Shown piece after piece: positions 27,928 to 29,280 of a stretch of DNA of 29,280 nt. Source of the DNA: a bacterium (GTDB taxonomy: Bacteria; Patescibacteriota; Minisyncoccia; UBA6257); assembly GCA_030673525.1 (NCBI GenBank), contig DAOVIY010000001.1:1-29280 (forward strand), given 5' to 3'. The notes beneath the pieces were generated by a model, which ran no database searches, was not told the DNA's origin, and was given only the letters and a program-made list of their open reading frames with translations. Each line of letters starts with the position of its first letter. The first letter of the stretch is position 1. The position numbers and the translations under genes are program-made.

Positions 27928-29280
27928 GATTGAAGCCATCAATGGCTTCAATTTTTATTTCATTTTGATCAATTAAATCATTTACATTTATTTTATAAGA
28001 ATAAACATCATTATCTATTTTATTTAATTCCCCAAGCAATATCTTATTAAGATAAATTTGGGTATTTATTATTTCAATAGGGCTATTAATTTTAATAGTG
28101 AAGTCTATATCAGCATTAACAAAATTGCCATTTTGAGGTGAAATAAATTCAATTTTAGGGATATCAGGAAAATTTATTGTTGTCTGCGGAGTATTGGTAT
28201 TAATAGATATATAATCAACGCCTAAATATTTATTATACTCTTCACTGAAATTAATAATGTTTTTGTGTGCCCATAAAAGCACGGGAATTTCCCAATTCCA
28301 AAACTGTGGATCGTCTAATGGGTTTATAGGTGGAGATTCGAGAATATTATTTTTCTTAACATAATAAAGAATATTATGGATTTCATTGATACTCATAATT
28401 TCTTCGGTCTGAATATTTTTATATTCTTTTGTATTTACATAACTTCCATTAAGCATTGGGATAGAATTTTTAATTGTTTGATCATTAGTATATGGGAGTG
28501 GTTCAATAAAATTTGTTGGAGGATAAAATTCTATTGATTTTTCCATAAATTCATGCCAGCAAGGAGCTGCTAACATAGATCCTGGTGCTCCTGTTTCACT
28601 AACTACAGATCTGTCGTTATTTCCAGCCCAGACTCCGCTAACCAAGGATGTAGTATAGCCGATTGTCCACGCATCGCGATATTCAGAATCTGTTCCAGTT
28701 TTTGCTACAGCTTGAAAATCAGGAAAATATAATTGATTATTCCATCCAAATGTAGGGGCCCTTGCACTATTATCTGATAGGATACTATTAATAAGACGAG
28801 CTATTTGTGAATCTAAAACCACTTTATTTTTTAAAGAGAATTCTTCAATTGTTTGGTTATTTTTGTTTTTTATTTTCAAAATACTTATTTGTGGGTGATA
28901 GATTCCCTCTTGATTAAAAACTGCGTATGCATGAACCATTTCAATTAGTCTTACACCCCCCCCACCGAGAACTAAACTTAATCCATAATGTTCTGGCGGA
29001 TCATTAAGTGTTGTAATACCAAAATCCTGCGCTGTTTTAATAGAATCTTTTATACCAGCTAGATATAAGATTTTAACTGATGGAATATTTAGAGATTGAG
29101 CAAGGGCTTGTCTAAAAGTAACTGGTCCTCTGGTTTTTTCATCATAGTTTCGGACTAAATAAGGATTTTGTGGATCAGTAGAAAAATTGGCTATTTTGTC
29201 ATCTATTGCAGCATCAAAAATAATACTTTCAGGAAGAAATCCTTTTTTAAAAACTGTAGCATAAACCATTGGTTTAAAAG
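27890..29280 (-). CDS. Class A penicillin-binding protein, transpeptidase C-terminal part
   Basis: The reverse-strand frame is open to the window edge, so the N-terminus (membrane anchor and glycosyltransferase domain) is outside. FKPMVYATVFKKGF at the edge has the lysine of the SxxK motif; its serine is just beyond. Counting from that Met (29269), the SxN motif is SLN (59-61 in ALAQSLNIPSV) and KTGT is at 190-193 (AVAKTGTDSEYRDAW). These are the PBP1a/1b-type D,D-transpeptidase motifs for cross-linking murein. A C-terminal extracellular tail with Ig-like strands (KIEFISPQNGNFVNADIDFTI) follows. It converges on dciA, and two plus-strand terminators overlap its 3' end. Confidence 0.92.
   Translation of the reverse strand, partial: FKPMVYATVFKKGFLPESIIFDAAIDDKIANFSTDPQNPYLVRNYDEKTRGPVTFRQALAQSLNIPSVKILYLAGIKDSIKTAQDFGITTLNDPPEHYGLSLVLGGGGVRLIEMVHAYAVFNQEGIYHPQISILKIKNKNNQTIEEFSLKNKVVLDSQIARLINSILSDNSARAPTFGWNNQLYFPDFQAVAKTGTDSEYRDAWTIGYTTSLVSGVWAGNNDRSVVSETGAPGSMLAAPCWHEFMEKSIEFYPPTNFIEPLPYTNDQTIKNSIPMLNGSYVNTKEYKNIQTEEIMSINEIHNILYYVKKNNILESPPINPLDDPQFWNWEIPVLLWAHKNIINFSEEYNKYLGVDYISINTNTPQTTINFPDIPKIEFISPQNGNFVNADIDFTIKINSPIEIINTQIYLNKILLGELNKIDNDVYSYKINVNDLIDQNEIKIEAIDGFNQKSAASIIIFKL
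27929..27960 (+). terminator. Second terminator, inside the PBP coding sequence
   Basis: ATTGAAGCCAT (27929-27939) and ATGGCTTCAAT (27942-27952) are a perfect 11-bp stem with a 2-nt loop, then TTTTATTTC. On the reverse strand it encodes part of the PBP C-terminus (IEAIDGF). Confidence 0.65.

Overview
The window is AT-rich, tightly packed bacterial DNA that spans a chromosomal replication origin. The ancestral origin neighbourhood is intact: rpmH-rnpA-yidC-jag run leftward and dnaA-(oriC)-dnaN-dciA run rightward. Small genes, almost no Shine-Dalgarno sequences, short or nearly absent leaders, a PrgI/VirB4-type secretion cluster on the chromosome and coiled-coil proteins of unknown function together suggest a reduced-genome Patescibacteria (CPR), probably Parcubacteria-like. 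That placement is inference from gene content and style; no rRNA is present to confirm it.

Layout. 1-2400: start of tsaD, alanine racemase (alr) and five tRNA genes (Glu, His, Arg, Pro, Ala). 2390-2640: a gene-free scar beside tRNA-Ala holding a 43-bp direct repeat. 2729-3659: a compact leftward unit of a secreted transglutaminase-like protein and a 34-residue membrane micropeptide, with a perfect consensus promoter and strong Shine-Dalgarno sites unlike any other gene here. 3708-6357: nusA and tig behind a promoter with a terminator hairpin in the leader. 6396-9159: a large membrane protein and a GT2 glycosyltransferase, probably for surface glycan or lipid-linked sugar. 9207-11240: clpP and two unrecognised genes. 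11250-11365: a tRNA remnant abutting tRNA-Gly. 11491-14078: a DksA/TraR zinc-finger protein, a LysM-M23 endopeptidase and an unknown anchored protein. 14087-14893: ksgA.

14940-22839 is one rightward operon for a type IV secretion-like envelope machine: VirB6/TrbL-like membrane protein, unknown protein, PrgI, TraC-like domain protein, VirB4 ATPase, small membrane protein, secreted Cys-rich protein with 18-residue repeats, and a pilin-like protein carrying a possible D,D-peptidase domain. No relaxase or VirD4 coupling protein is visible, so DNA uptake, pilus or effector functions are as likely as conjugation.

22848-29280 is the origin block. The leftward rpmH operon and dnaA have divergent promoters. 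The dnaA-dnaN gap holds several DnaA-box-like sites followed by an AT-rich 32-bp tandem duplication and is the best oriC candidate. The replication operon ends in two terminator hairpins lying inside the 3' end of a convergent class A penicillin-binding protein gene, which runs off the window.

Most promising for follow-up: the Shine-Dalgarno-bearing transglutaminase/micropeptide unit, the pilin-peptidase fusion in the T4SS operon, the nusA leader terminator, and the two tRNA oddities (a tRNA-Ala with a tRNA-Gly body, and a tRNA 3' half abutting tRNA-Gly).
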